The notes under the pieces are model-generated. The model searched no databases, was not told where the DNA came from, and saw nothing but the letters and a program-made list of their open reading frames with translations. Below, piece by piece: positions 62,912-64,000 of a stretch of DNA of 64,000 nucleotides; position 1 is the stretch's first letter; the number at the start of each line of letters is the position of its first letter. A program made the position numbers and the translations under genes. The stretch lies in assembly GCA_946965045.2 (NCBI GenBank), contig OX337234.1, forward strand, positions 310,001 through 374,000, read 5' to 3'. This stretch comes from Epithemia pelagica (lineage: Eukaryota > Bacillariophyta > Bacillariophyceae > Surirellales > Surirellaceae).

Positions 62912-63785
62912 TGGACTTTTTTTGTGGAACAGGTGAAAAAGGTCCTTTTCCTCTGCGTGGGGCGCTTTCTTTTTGTGGCACAAAGACGAGTTTTGGTGGG
63001 TGCTTGTTGTTCCCTCCAAAGAAACAATATGTGTTTTGGATGTGTTCCGATTGACTGTTGCGTTCTCGTTCCTGGAATCTGAAGGTTATGGGGGTTGGCG
63101 TTGACTACGACTGATTCGTGCTCGTTCTTTATCCAACATCATTCGACCGATCCAAATCAGTCATATGTTGGGAAAGTCAGCCACTGATTGGAAGGGAAAG
63201 CAGTGGAGCGGTTTCGATGGTTGAGAGGAGACACCTCGACGGATCACAAGAGGTGCTGATTCGCACCGGATCCCAGGCAGGTGTGGCATGTCTGTCCGAA
63301 TGGATCGATTGCCTTTTCAGCAGACAACGGTTGCTTGATTCGTCTCCGAGGGCATTTAGAGGGATGCCGTCTTAGAATGCATAACTGATGCGTCGCTTCA
63401 TAGCACGATTCATGGTAGATAAGACAATCACCTTCGACATCACGGATTTCCAATATTCGGTCCAGGTCCCGACCTATCCACAACTTTGCCACCTCGGAAA
63501 TCCACCATGATGGCCTTCTGAGCGCCGTCACATACATCTTCCATGTCGGTTGCTTTTTTGGCACAATCAATCACCACCCCAACAGGGATATCTTGGCGAT
63601 TCTTCTTGCGAGCACGATGGCGACGAAGAGAAACCATCCCCTTGTCTTGATTGCTTCTTCTTCTTCCTCCTCCTTATTTCTTGCCACTACCCACTTCCGG
63701 AAGGGAATCGGCGTCCATCGTTCGAAAAGTAGCCAGAACGGCCCTGGGTGTCCTTCCAACAAGTACTATAGAACAAGAATGACAT
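62912..63785. other. 5' flank of Kelch copy 11, right edge of the array
   Basis: Leader to ~63260; relic segment 63455-63600 (minus, ATDMEDVCDGAQKA, GPGPNIGNP); signal-peptide relic broken near 63775. Array-type sequence stops here. Confidence 0.5.
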
Positions 63786-64000
63786 CCATTCCATCATCAG
63801 TACTGCAGACTCAACCGAACGAACCACGAAACAACGGGGCAGAACCATCGCTGCAGAGATGGATTGGGGTGTCGTCAGAACTTGTAGATTGGAAAAACTG
63901 GGCGATCGTCTCAATCGTGGACAGGAATTTGACTCCATGAAGCAGATCTCGTTCCCATGGCGGTAATCTTGCAAGATGTTGTTGTAGAGTGTTGGGGACA
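63786..64000 (-). pseudogene. RNase H-like fragment of a retroelement-type ORF, cut by the window edge
   Basis: The minus frame entering from 64000 reads LQQHLARLPPWERDLLHGVK, then IHLCSDGSAPLFRGSFG followed by a stop. The DGS...GSFG pattern resembles the first strands of RNase H-like domains in reverse-transcriptase-type repeats. A TGG-to-TGA change would explain the stop (paralogues typically have GW here). Identification is tentative because only ~63 codons are visible. Confidence 0.35.

Noticed and set aside
12752-63785. BTB-Kelch or F-box-Kelch ubiquitin adaptor identity for the array genes
   Set aside because: No BTB, BACK or F-box region lies before the propeller in any copy. The upstream open frames are short and not conserved in frame.

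Overview
The window looks like nuclear DNA of a photosynthetic stramenopile, most likely a pennate diatom. The evidence is one gene with a bipartite plastid-targeting leader (signal peptide followed by a VAAF-type motif), short GT-AG introns in otherwise intron-poor genes, proteins rich in CAA/CAG-coded Gln and in Ser/Thr/Asn runs, and a gene set typical of diatoms: a hybrid histidine kinase, an MMAA-type GTPase, an LRR protein and Kelch proteins. No tRNA, rRNA, CRISPR array or bacterial operon structure was seen. The species cannot be named from the sequence alone.

Left part (1-12.8 kb): mostly ordinary single-copy genes. They are a MYCBP-like protein (two exons), a PLD-like gene with an in-frame stop, a mitochondrial MeaB/MMAA GTPase, a PAS-type hybrid histidine kinase (two exons), an unrecognised acidic protein and an unrecognised plastid-targeted membrane protein. 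A 285-bp MITE-like insertion lies at 5.84-6.12 kb inside a small direct-repeat cluster.

Right part (12.8-63.8 kb): a segmentally duplicated array. Eleven minus-strand copies of a six-bladed Kelch gene (nine open, two broken) alternate with 2-5 kb of repeated, decaying flank. The flanks contain truncated copies of the plastid gene's 5' end, a chimeric DOMON-like ORF, relics of Cys-rich secreted proteins and a conserved hairpin. A recent 2.8-kb duplication and a gene-conversion tract can be read directly from the paralogues.

Two islands interrupt the array. At 39-44.6 kb an intact 1146-residue LRR-TIR protein lies head-to-head with a divergent plus-strand Kelch gene, possibly the progenitor-type copy. 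At 54,143-61,066 there is a complete hAT-family DNA transposon with 14-bp perfect terminal inverted repeats and an 8-bp target duplication, GTGCGCAT. It carries a hAT transposase (one in-frame stop) and a convergent gene for an endonuclease III-like HhH-GPD DNA glycosylase. Paralogous flanks elsewhere in the array preserve the empty site.

The most notable items are the glycosylase-bearing hAT element (a candidate self-demethylating or anti-silencing transposon, by inference), the LRR-TIR protein without an NB-ARC domain, and the Kelch array with visible conversion. The window ends in a decayed RNase H-like fragment.
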